Shown here in pieces: positions 16,690 through 24,305 of a stretch of DNA of 49,590 nt. The position numbers and the translations under genes are program-made. Location: the NCBI GenBank assembly GCA_015065385.1, contig SVQK01000026.1, forward strand, positions 1 through 49,590. Reading direction: 5' to 3'. Every line of letters begins with the position of its first letter. The first letter of the stretch is position 1. Source of the stretch: Oscillospiraceae bacterium. GTDB taxonomy: Bacteria > Bacillota > Clostridia > Oscillospirales > CAG-272. The notes beneath the pieces were generated by a model. It did no database searches and was not told the origin of the DNA. It worked only from the letters and a program-made list of their open reading frames with translations.

Positions 16690-17775
16690 TTATTCCGCTT
16701 CTTTCAGCCTTTCAAGGATGGCGAGAAAACGGATGTCGTTCCGGAGAAAGTCGAATACCCCGTATTCCTCCATATCTGTGCGCATCAGCTCCACGGCGCG
16801 GTAGCAGTTCGTCTCTCCCGGATGGACAGTGATCCGGTTGATCAGCCGGGAGGTGTGCTTTTTCTCTTCGGTCAGAAGGCAGTCGTTCAGCTCTCGTTTG
16901 ATCCGGAGGGCGTCCTCCGCGGCAAGCGCGAGAGCGTTCAGGCAGGCTTCGGCGTCCCGCTTTTTCCCGTATGCTTCCGCTGCCTTAAAGTGCGCTTCAT
17001 ATACGTCCTCCATTGCGAGTAAATAGTCTCCGTCCTCATAGATCAGATCGAGCAACGCAAGGGCTTTCTTCGCGCTGTAAAGATCGTCGTCCGGCACCTC
17101 TCCGCCTGTGCAGTGACGGTACAGGATCGCGCTTGTGAGCAGGGTGGTGAGCTCCCGGATGCTGGACTGCCGGAACAGGACCCCCTCCTCGCCGCCGAGA
17201 CGCACGAACAGTGTGTTTTCACGCGTCTGGTAATAGCTTCCCAGCATTTCCGCGTAAGCACGGCCTTTTTCTTTTTCCCCGAGATCATAACAGATACTTG
17301 CCAGCTGGCAGATCGTGGAGGTTCGCAGACGGTGATTGGTGGACTCCGCGAGGATCCGTTCCCCGAGCTCGACGGCAAAATACCCGTCCTCCTTGTGTTC
17401 TCCGCAATCGCTCCAGTGAATGCCCGTCATCAGGCGTCTCATGATGCGGTGTTCGTTCGGAAATGTGCGCAAGGCTTCCCGGAGCAGTTTGTTGTATTCG
17501 TCGATACGGCGCAGGACAAACAGCCTTTCCGCCTCGTCCAGTATCTCCCGTATCCTCTCCTCCTGCCTCTCAGCTCCGACGCCGAGCAGATCGTCCACCG
17601 TGACGCCGAAATACAGCGCGAGGGATGGCAGGAGCGTGATGTCGGGAAAACCTTCTCCGCGCTCCCATTTTCCGACGGACTGCGCCGTGATGCCGAGATA
17701 CTCCGCAACGTCCTCCTGCGTGAGATTCTTTTCCTTCCGCAGGCGCCGCAGCGTGTCCTTCAGATTGATTTCCAT
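16690..17775 (-). CDS. XRE-family transcriptional regulator
   Basis: 361 residues. Residues 1-65 are a classic Cro/C1 helix-turn-helix (MEINLKDTLRRLRKEKNLTQ, then YLGITAQSVGKWERGEGFPDITLLPSLALYFGVTVDDLLG). The remaining 290 are helical, with Ala/Leu-rich pairs of helices that suggest TPR-like repeats. Start at 17775 is chosen because AAGGAG lies before it and the frame upstream has no support. It is divergent from the SpaA-domain gene with 336 bases between, which contain its promoter (17821-17849). A regulator of its divergent neighbour is a reasonable guess, but nothing shows that directly. Confidence 0.75.
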   Translation of the reverse strand: MEINLKDTLRRLRKEKNLTQEDVAEYLGITAQSVGKWERGEGFPDITLLPSLALYFGVTVDDLLGVGAERQEERIREILDEAERLFVLRRIDEYNKLLREALRTFPNEHRIMRRLMTGIHWSDCGEHKEDGYFAVELGERILAESTNHRLRTSTICQLASICYDLGEKEKGRAYAEMLGSYYQTRENTLFVRLGGEEGVLFRQSSIRELTTLLTSAILYRHCTGGEVPDDDLYSAKKALALLDLIYEDGDYLLAMEDVYEAHFKAAEAYGKKRDAEACLNALALAAEDALRIKRELNDCLLTEEKKHTSRLINRITVHPGETNCYRAVELMRTDMEEYGVFDFLRNDIRFLAILERLKEAE

Positions 17776-17820
17776 GAAATACTCCTTTTCGGGATGATTC
17801 AGAACCGGTTCCGTGAGAAC

Positions 17821-17849
17821 AGGATACCACATCCTCTCTTCCGGGTCAA
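17821..17849 (-). promoter_or_regulatory. Promoter of the XRE gene at 16690
   Basis: Reverse strand: -35 TTGACC (17844-17849), 17-base spacer, -10 TATCCT (17821-17826). Confidence 0.65.
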
Positions 17850-17982
17850 GAACCGCTTTGTTGTGTTTCGGTTGTAAAAAGCAACTGTAGGGCGTATTCC
17901 TGCCGACGCCTCGTCGTTCGTCCTTCACGCTGATGCGGCGCGAGTTGTCGATCCGATGGAACATACAGTTTGTACTTTCAAT

Positions 17983-18013
17983 CAAAAGTGTGGGCGTAAA
18001 ACAAAAGTGTAGG
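17983..18013 (+). repeat. Direct repeats upstream of the SpaA-gene promoter (possible operator)
   Basis: CAAAAGTGTGGG starts at 17983 and CAAAAGTGTAGG at 18002, 19 bases apart (about two helical turns). The second copy abuts the -35 box at 18014. This spacing on one face of the helix is that of an activator or repressor site. The rest of the 17850-18111 region holds no gene. Confidence 0.55.
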
Positions 18014-18042
18014 TTGACACGGACAGAATCATGGGTTATAAT
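18014..18042 (+). promoter_or_regulatory. Consensus promoter of the SpaA-domain gene
   Basis: Perfect TTGACA (18014-18019), 17-base spacer, perfect TATAAT (18037-18042). A leader of about 65 bases precedes the start codon. Confidence 0.85.
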
Positions 18043-18111
18043 GGACTAAACGACGGAAAGCAGTTTCGTTTTCCCGATCGTTGAAAATTTCATCTCAAGG
18101 AGAATGGCATC

Positions 18112-19257
18112 ATGAAAATCAGGAAAATCGCAGCAATCGTTCTTGTAGCAGTATTCATGCTTGCGCTCGTCCCGGTACATGCGCTTGCGATAGACGCTGC
18201 CTCCGGAACCAGCGTCCTCGTTCCCATCAATCCCACCCCCGGTACTGTAGTCAATCCTCCCGTTCCCCAGATTCCCGTCGTGATCCCGCCGTGCGCTCCC
18301 CACACTTTCCTTCCCGCTCCCGGCACCGCGATCCTCGTTGTGACCGACGCCGAGACCAAGCTCCCCGTTTCGGGCGCGACCTATGAACTGTATCGCAAGA
18401 ACCCCTACGGCGGCAAGGACACCAAGGTTGAAACCGCTGTCACGAACGCGGACGGCAGGATCGTTGTCAGCCATGCCGTGACCGGAAACTTCTACTGGGT
18501 TGCGGCGAAGCAGGTAAACGGCTATGCCGCTGACGAAGTGAAGCACGAGTTCTCCGTGATCGGCGCGCAGTTTGCCACCACCGAGATCGCCCTTGCCAAG
18601 CCCGCGCCGGAACCGGCTCCCGTTGTCGAAGAACCCGCTGTTGCGGAAGAACCTGCTGTTGCCGAAGAGCCCGCTGCCGCAGAAGCTCCTGCTGCCGATG
18701 CCGCTGAAGCCGAATATGTATCCTGGGATCCCGAAAAGGCAAAGCTCCTCATCGAATTCCTTGACACAAACGGCAAGGCTATGACCTTCGAGGATGGCTC
18801 TGTCGCACATTCCAAAGCAGCATCCTCCAAGTATGATGAAGAGAACTCGCTGGAATGCAGATTCCTTCACTATGGCGAAGGCGAAAATCTGGTTCTGGCT
18901 CTCAGCAGTCTGGTCGTTAACAATACGACAAACGATGTCTCCTATCAGGTGATGATCAATCTGACGGACGATACGGACGGCGTGAAGTATGTCAGATTCT
19001 TTGTCAACAACGCGGCGGATGTGTACTACGCGCACATCAACGCCAAGGATTTTCCGTACTCCGTGTTTGGCTGGGTATGGTCCAGCGCTGATGAAGAGAT
19101 TCAGCTCCTCGATGCCGACGGCGCGGATGCTCCCGAAGAAATCAGACAGAAGTTCGTTTCCGCTCTGAGACTTGCGGTGAAGGATGCTTATCAGGTAATT
19201 CGCTACTACTGGCAGCTCGACCTCACAATGGACGATTTCGGATTTACCAATAACTGA
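18112..19257 (+). CDS. Secreted protein with SpaA-like domain and EEPAV-type linker
   Basis: 381 residues. Residues 1-26 are a signal peptide (MKIRKIAAIVLVAVFMLALV, cleavage near HALA). A Pro-rich segment runs to about 70. Residues 70-152 are a SpaA/Cna-B-like prealbumin fold (TAILVVTDAETKLPVSGATYELYRK, then DGRIVVSHAVTGNFYWVAAK), a domain common in Gram-positive pilin and surface adhesins. A Pro/Glu/Ala linker with EEPAVAEEPAVAEEPA repeats (about 160-200) follows, then an unrecognised C-terminal domain of 180 residues ending in FGFTNN. No LPxTG anchor or membrane tail is present, so the protein is secreted or held non-covalently. A strong promoter and terminator make it a single-gene unit. 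Confidence 0.7.
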   Translation: MKIRKIAAIVLVAVFMLALVPVHALAIDAASGTSVLVPINPTPGTVVNPPVPQIPVVIPPCAPHTFLPAPGTAILVVTDAETKLPVSGATYELYRKNPYGGKDTKVETAVTNADGRIVVSHAVTGNFYWVAAKQVNGYAADEVKHEFSVIGAQFATTEIALAKPAPEPAPVVEEPAVAEEPAVAEEPAAAEAPAADAAEAEYVSWDPEKAKLLIEFLDTNGKAMTFEDGSVAHSKAASSKYDEENSLECRFLHYGEGENLVLALSSLVVNNTTNDVSYQVMINLTDDTDGVKYVRFFVNNAADVYYAHINAKDFPYSVFGWVWSSADEEIQLLDADGADAPEEIRQKFVSALRLAVKDAYQVIRYYWQLDLTMDDFGFTNN

Positions 19258-19328
19258 AATCCGACAGAATCCTGAGTTTCCGCTTTCTGCATTACATCGT
19301 CCGCGCGGCGATGAGAAATCATCTGCAT

Positions 19329-19365
19329 ACTCCCTGTGTGCTTTCCGGCATACGGGGAGTTTTTT
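19329..19365 (+). terminator. Strong terminator after the SpaA-domain gene
   Basis: A 13-pair stem (19329-19341 with 19348-19360, two G-T wobbles) is followed by TTTTT at 19361-19365. Confidence 0.9.
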
Positions 19366-19432
19366 CAATCCTGTCATGTTCCAATCAAGCAGAACAAACG
19401 CCGGATGTTCTTTGACTTTTTTCCGGAACCTG

Positions 19433-19461
19433 TTGCGCGGGGAAAGAGGATATGATACAAT
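19433..19461 (+). promoter_or_regulatory. Promoter of the GH20-like gene
   Basis: TTGCGC (19433-19438), 17-base spacer, TACAAT (19456-19461). The leader is about 95 bases and contains no recognisable gene. Confidence 0.55.
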
Positions 19462-19562
19462 GACATCAAAGGGGAAGCGGGAGGAGCCGTCCGGGAAAGC
19501 GTCGGTTCCGAAACCGGCTTTCCTCAAACAGCAGATCGGACAGAAAGGTCAGGAAAATCGCC

Positions 19563-21002
19563 ATGTATCTGAGTCAACTCTATCCCACGCCGAAACGGTT
19601 TGAAGAAAACGAAAGCGAACGGTTTGTCTTCGGGTCCCGCGTGACGGCCCGTATGAGCGGACTGAGCAAGGAGACGGCGGATCGCGCGAAAGCTCTGTGG
19701 AACCGCTTCTCCTGCGACGCATCCGTGCTCGAATGGGCCTCCGGATGCGAAGGGTACCGGATGGAGATCGGAGAGGGACCCGCCTGCGCGCTCGATCCGG
19801 GTGACCGGTACGCGCTGCGCGTCTCCGCATCCGGCGTCACCGTGATCGGATCCGACGGCGCGAGCCTGCTCGACGGGATCAAGACCCTCGTCCAGCTGAT
19901 CATCCCCGAGACTCTGTACGAGGGCAGTGAATCCCTCTATATGCTCGCGGCAGAGGTTCACGACCGCCCGGAAACCGGGTTCCGCGCGGTCCATTTCTGC
20001 GTGTTTCCCGGAACAAAGCTCAGCGCGCTGGAACAGGCGATCCACCTCGCCGGATTCATGAAGCTGACCCATGTGATCCTTGAATTCTGGGGGACCTTCC
20101 CCTATGAATGCAATCCCGATCTCGTCTGGAAGGACCGCGCGTTCAGCAAGGCGGACCTCAGGGAACTGATCTCCCTGATCCGGAGCTACGGGATGGAGCC
20201 GATCCCCATGATCAATCATTTCGGACACGCGACAAGCTCACGGGGATGTCACGGGCGGCACGTCGTTCTGAACCGGAATCAGAGGCTGTCAACGCTGTTT
20301 GAGCCGGACGGCTGGACGTGGTGCATTTCCAACCCCGACACCTACAAGCTCCTTGCGGAAATGCGGGCGGAGCAGATGGAATTTGCCGGAGACGGCGGAT
20401 ACTTCCACCTTGGCTTCGACGAGGCGGGATCCTTCGCCACCTGTCCCGTATGCCGGAGAAGGGTTCCGCACGAACTGCTTGCGGAGTACATCAACCGCCT
20501 GACCGACGATCTGTACAACGCGGGACGGCGTCCGATCCTCTGGCACGACATGTTCATCCGCCGCTCCGATTTCCCGGCGGGCTGCTACATGGAGGCGAAC
20601 GGGGAAAGCCGCGGCACCTATAAAGCGCTGGATCTTCTGGACCGCCGCATTCTGATGGCGGACTGGAACTACGCCTATCAGAAGGGGTACAACCCCACAA
20701 CGCCCTACTTCATCGAAAAGGGATTCGATACGGTGATCTGTCCGTGGGAGGATTGGGAGAACGTCCGCTCCATCTGCGCCGATGTGAAGAAATACGGGGC
20801 GAAAGGCGTCATTCTGACCACATGGCATCACCTGCCGAATTTCCTCTCGTCCGCGGAATATATCGGCAACTGCGCATGGTCCGCGGGCGAAAATCCGTCC
20901 GGCGCCCAGTATTTCGAAAACGCCTGCCTGCTCCGCCGCCTGTACGATGCGGAAGGCAATTTCGAGAAATCCGGATGGAGCGTCTGCGAGGTGGAACACT
21001 GA
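19563..21002 (+). CDS. GH20-like beta-N-acetylhexosaminidase
   Basis: 479 residues. The N-terminal 130 have the alpha/beta domain that precedes GH20 catalytic barrels (YPTPKRFEENE, YALRVSASGVTVIGSDGASLLDGIKTLVQLI). The barrel includes FMKLTHVILEFWG, PMINHFGHATSSR and HLGFDEAG, in which D286 and E287 form the catalytic Asp-Glu pair. The usual H-x-GGDE is here HLGFDE, a divergent form. W-rich loops (ILWHDM, CPWEDW, TTWHH, NCAW) line the sugar pocket. Such enzymes cut terminal N-acetylhexosamine from chitin or glycan fragments. No signal peptide, so it acts inside the cell. The ribosome site (AGGAAAA) is weak. The solute-binding protein gene starts 46 bases after its stop, so both share an operon. 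Confidence 0.8.
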   Translation: MYLSQLYPTPKRFEENESERFVFGSRVTARMSGLSKETADRAKALWNRFSCDASVLEWASGCEGYRMEIGEGPACALDPGDRYALRVSASGVTVIGSDGASLLDGIKTLVQLIIPETLYEGSESLYMLAAEVHDRPETGFRAVHFCVFPGTKLSALEQAIHLAGFMKLTHVILEFWGTFPYECNPDLVWKDRAFSKADLRELISLIRSYGMEPIPMINHFGHATSSRGCHGRHVVLNRNQRLSTLFEPDGWTWCISNPDTYKLLAEMRAEQMEFAGDGGYFHLGFDEAGSFATCPVCRRRVPHELLAEYINRLTDDLYNAGRRPILWHDMFIRRSDFPAGCYMEANGESRGTYKALDLLDRRILMADWNYAYQKGYNPTTPYFIEKGFDTVICPWEDWENVRSICADVKKYGAKGVILTTWHHLPNFLSSAEYIGNCAWSAGENPSGAQYFENACLLRRLYDAEGNFEKSGWSVCEVEH

Positions 21003-21048
21003 CGGTTGCGGACAGGGCGAACGATCCAAACCAAAATGAGAGGTGTAT

Positions 21049-21606
21049 ATGAAAATCCAAAAACGAACCGCGCTTCTTTTGAGTCTTCTGATGTCGGCGG
21101 CTTGCTGGAACTCCTGCGGGAGCAAGCCGGAGGAAGCCGCCGCTGTTTCTCAGCCTGAGCCGGAACAAACCGCCGTGGATGCCGCCGAACCACAGACCGA
21201 ACCGGAGGAGACGGATCCGGCGCTCACCTGCTCGGCCCCGGAAGATCTGAGACTCGGCGGGGAGACCGTTTCGGTCCTCAGCTACCGAGACGGGGACGCA
21301 AGTTTTCAGATCGCCGCCGAAGAGCAGACCGGCGAAGTATTCAACGACGCGGTGTACGGGGCGAACCTGAAAACGATGGAGGAGATGGATTTCGTCTACC
21401 GCTTCATCGACAACGGAGGGCTGGAGAACGATACGCTCGTAAAGTCGATCACAGCGGGCGACGAGGCGTACAATATCGTTTACGGCACGCAGTGGAAGGT
21501 GATCCAGCTCGTCTTGCAGAACCGGTTTGCGAATCTTGATGCGAGCACCGGCGAGAGCCATATCGATATCGAAAAGCCGTGGTGGTACAGCCGATACATC
21601 GCCTAA
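21049..21606 (+). CDS. Family 1 extracellular solute-binding lipoprotein (paralogue 1), N-terminal part before an in-frame TAA
   Basis: Begins MKIQKRTALLLSLLMSAACWNSCGSK, a lipoprotein signal with Cys available at two positions (SAAC or WNSC). ATG 21049 is chosen over the GTG at 21043 because GAGAGG lies 6 bases before it. A Glu/Pro-rich linker follows, then the lobe sequence GGETVSVLSYRDGDASF and KPWWYSRYIA, the conserved P-W-W turn of this family. The TAA at 21604-21606 breaks the frame, and the same frame continues with SKVDSEHTFFLSGDA, which matches paralogue 2 (FFLSGDG). So the gene is one open frame with one stop. Alone, this piece would be a small lipoprotein without a complete binding cleft. 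Confidence 0.8.
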   Translation: MKIQKRTALLLSLLMSAACWNSCGSKPEEAAAVSQPEPEQTAVDAAEPQTEPEETDPALTCSAPEDLRLGGETVSVLSYRDGDASFQIAAEEQTGEVFNDAVYGANLKTMEEMDFVYRFIDNGGLENDTLVKSITAGDEAYNIVYGTQWKVIQLVLQNRFANLDASTGESHIDIEKPWWYSRYIA

Positions 21607-22551
21607 TCCAAGGTAGACAGCGAGCACACCTTCTTCCTTTCCGGAGACGCCTCGCCGGATATTATGCGCTGGTCGTCCATGCTGCTGCTGAACACGGATC
21701 TGCTTACCGAATTCAATATCGACAAGGACAGCTTCTATGAGATGGTCCTCGACGGAAAATGGACGTTCGACGAGCTCTTCGGAGTTGTCGAAAAGGTCCG
21801 TATTGACGCGGACGGCGACGGCGAATACACGGAGAAGGACACCTACGGGCTGGGCGAGTTTACTTATTCAAACGGGGCGCACTTTCTGTTCGACTCCGGG
21901 ATCAGAGCCACCGACCGCGACGAGAACGGGTATCCGTATTTCATCCTGAAGAACGAGAGGACCGTCAACGCGTACGAACGCATCTTCCGGCTGTTCTACG
22001 AACAGGAAGGCGTGTATTATGTGCCGGGCGCTCCGACGCTTGAAATGTTCGGGAACAATCAGCTGCTGCTGCTCAGCGCGAAATTCTACTTCCTCGATTC
22101 GCTCCGGGACTCGGATGTAAACTATTCCGTGATTCCCATGCCGAAGCTGGATCTGAGCGTGGAGCAGTATTCGTCCCTCGCGCACAACGCGTGTCTTGTG
22201 CTTTGTGTTCCGATCATCAGCACGCAGGTCGGGAATATGACGGCGGTCATGGAGAAGACGGCGTATCACTACTACTGCGACGTCATGCCGACCTATTATG
22301 AAATCGTCTTGAAAACGAAATACCGCCGGGACTCCTCCGAAGCCTCCGCGCAGATCCTCGACGTCGTTCACGACAGCCTGATGACGGATTTCGCCTACTT
22401 CTATTCCCACAGCCTCGGCAATATCATTTCAAACATCAATATCATCCTCGGCGGGCAGGATTTGAATTTCGCCTCGTCGTACGAAAAGAACGCGCGCTCC
22501 TATGAAAAGGCCCTCTCAAAATTGATCGACGCGCTTCAGAAGGAGCCGTAA
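21607..22551 (+). CDS. Family 1 extracellular solute-binding lipoprotein (paralogue 1), C-terminal part after the in-frame TAA
   Basis: Continues directly from the stop at 21604-21606 in the same frame. It holds the Ca-binding-like DADGDGEYTEKDTYG segment, FDSGIRATDRDENGY, VIPMPKLDLSV and NACLVLCVPIIS, all found at the same places in the paralogues at 25827 and 27662. The first internal ATG is at 21664. There is no obvious ribosome site, so re-initiation is doubtful. It ends QKEP at 22551, followed by a terminator. In a repaired gene the whole protein would be about 500 residues. Confidence 0.8.
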   Translation, partial: SKVDSEHTFFLSGDASPDIMRWSSMLLLNTDLLTEFNIDKDSFYEMVLDGKWTFDELFGVVEKVRIDADGDGEYTEKDTYGLGEFTYSNGAHFLFDSGIRATDRDENGYPYFILKNERTVNAYERIFRLFYEQEGVYYVPGAPTLEMFGNNQLLLLSAKFYFLDSLRDSDVNYSVIPMPKLDLSVEQYSSLAHNACLVLCVPIISTQVGNMTAVMEKTAYHYYCDVMPTYYEIVLKTKYRRDSSEASAQILDVVHDSLMTDFAYFYSHSLGNIISNINIILGGQDLNFASSYEKNARSYEKALSKLIDALQKEP

Positions 22552-22579
22552 ACAGCACCGGCCTCCCTATATAGAAAAC

Positions 22580-22620
22580 GGACCTCCCGCAGCATTGGAG
22601 CCTGAACGGGAGGTCCTGTC
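22580..22620. terminator. Bidirectional terminator between solute-binding protein and permease genes
   Basis: GGACCTCCCG (22580-22589) pairs with CGGGAGGTCC (22607-22616), ten pairs. TGTCTTTA follows on + and GTTTTC on -. Confidence 0.75.
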
Positions 22621-22670
22621 TTTATTCAGTCAAGCGGACTGAGTGGCGGAAGTCTTGAAATCGCCGGGGA

Positions 22671-24245
22671 TCACACATATTCGAAGCCGTCCTGCGCTTT
22701 GAACCACTTTCCTTCGCCGAAACTCAGGATGAAAAGGATCACCGCGACGATGAGCCAGCCGATCATGAAGGGAGAGGTCGGATAAATGCCGAGCGCCGCG
22801 TGATGGATGAATCCGAAGAACGAGAGCACCGCTCCGGAGAACGAGATCAGAGCCGCGCTTTTCAGCTTACGGTCGATCATGAAGACGCACATGGAGCCGA
22901 GCAGGATCCCGATGATGATCGCTCCGGCTTTGACCGCGGGAACGCCGTTCCACATCGCGCCGTTTTCGATCAGGCTGTTGGAAATCTCCGCGGAGAAGCC
23001 CTTCATGCCGTCGTACACGTCGGACCAGATCACGCCGCCGGATCCGGTTGCCACTGCCGCCTCGATCTGCGTGAACAGATAGTCGGCGATGGAGGGAACC
23101 ATGGCGATGGCGATAGCCGCGTAGTGCTTCGGTTTGCACTCCTTGAAAGCCTGCGCGACCATGATAACCGAACACCAGAGGAAGGTGATAGCGACGACTG
23201 CCGGCGGAACCAGATCTTTCAGAACGGTGAAAAGGCCGAAGATACCGGCCAGACCGAGGACCACGCCGCTGATCCAGCTGTACGCCGCGCCCGCGTTCGA
23301 CTTTTTCAGACCGGGATGTCCGAGCCAGACCGTGTTGGGAACGACGCCGCCGAAGAGGGAGGAAATCATTGTGCAGATACCGTCCGCAAACTGAGCTTCC
23401 CGCACGTTGAAGGGATCGCCCGCCGCGTTCGCCGATTCCACGTTGTCCATGGTCTCGATGAAGTTGTAGATCTCCACGGGAATGACCACCGTCAGATACG
23501 GAACGACGTAGGCAAAGCCGCTCAGCAGCGCCTGAACCGTGTTCACGGGATTCGGGAAGAAGAATCCGACGTTGCTGAAATCAAAGGAGGTGCGCCCGAG
23601 GCAGAAGGCATAGACGATGCCGCCCACGATCGCCACCATGAAGGGAGAGATCTTTTTCGGGAACAAGTAACCGGCGAAGAGGCCGAGCATGGCCACCGCC
23701 AGAACAGGCAGACCTACGATGGGATCGCCGAACACGTCGAACACGCCCTCGGTCGCCATCCAGATGAAGCCGATTCCGGCCACGGTCCCAAGAAGAGCGG
23801 CGCGGGGCAGGTGGTTCTTGACCCACGGGCCGATGAAGCCGCCGAGGAATTCCACGAAACCGCCGATGAAGCAGGCAGCCATCGCCGCGCCCCATTCGAT
23901 TTCCGGGTTGCCGATGCTGTAGTGGATCGGGCCGATGACGCCGAAGAGGATGACGAACATCGCGGGCGTCGAAATGCCGGAGGGCAGCGCCGTCACGTCC
24001 GCCCGCCCGAGCTTGGCGGAGAGCTTGTTTGCCATCCACGCGTAATAAAGGCCGCCGCACAGCAGGCCGATGGACAGTCCCGGGATCACGCGTCCGAAGA
24101 TGATGTCATCCGGCCAGCCGTACGAATACTGGAGGGTTGCGATGATGATGATGTAGTTGACGATATTGTTGGTGATCATATACGTCAACCCGCCGATGTC
24201 GCCCTTCGTGAAGAAGGGGATCAGGCTTTTCTTTTTTGCTTCCAA
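22671..24245 (-). CDS. Multi-pass permease, NCS2/AzgA-type (xanthine/uracil/purine-like)
   Basis: 524 residues with about 12-13 hydrophobic helices. The pattern ITNNIVNYIIIIATL, VTALPSGISTPAMFVILFGV and VIPVEIYNFIETMDNVESANAAGD is that of nucleobase:cation symporter 2 relatives: the ALPSGIST loop and the acidic ETMDNVESA stretch stand where AzgA-like proteins have their substrate site. Substrate cannot be read. It lies 60 bases downstream of the MtmB-family gene on the same strand and should be co-transcribed, so it may import the substrate or cofactor of that enzyme. Family assignment is moderate because I cannot align it. A terminator is shared with the converging solute-binding gene. Confidence 0.65.
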   Translation of the reverse strand: MEAKKKSLIPFFTKGDIGGLTYMITNNIVNYIIIIATLQYSYGWPDDIIFGRVIPGLSIGLLCGGLYYAWMANKLSAKLGRADVTALPSGISTPAMFVILFGVIGPIHYSIGNPEIEWGAAMAACFIGGFVEFLGGFIGPWVKNHLPRAALLGTVAGIGFIWMATEGVFDVFGDPIVGLPVLAVAMLGLFAGYLFPKKISPFMVAIVGGIVYAFCLGRTSFDFSNVGFFFPNPVNTVQALLSGFAYVVPYLTVVIPVEIYNFIETMDNVESANAAGDPFNVREAQFADGICTMISSLFGGVVPNTVWLGHPGLKKSNAGAAYSWISGVVLGLAGIFGLFTVLKDLVPPAVVAITFLWCSVIMVAQAFKECKPKHYAAIAIAMVPSIADYLFTQIEAAVATGSGGVIWSDVYDGMKGFSAEISNSLIENGAMWNGVPAVKAGAIIIGILLGSMCVFMIDRKLKSAALISFSGAVLSFFGFIHHAALGIYPTSPFMIGWLIVAVILFILSFGEGKWFKAQDGFEYV

Positions 24246-24305
24246 AACAGTTTCCCCCTATGATGATAAAATTCTGCGCGGACCATCCGCGCTGAGTAAA
24301 CGACC

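Noticed and set aside
40..21606. Reassigned TAA codon (two in-frame TAA in intact genes)
   Set aside because: TAA is used as a normal stop elsewhere in the window (for example glnS, the 1666 methyltransferase and guaA), so recoding is unlikely.
22800..24263. 487-residue forward open frame across the permease
   Set aside because: Composition is His/Asp/Arg-rich with no motif; it is a shadow of the reverse-strand permease gene.
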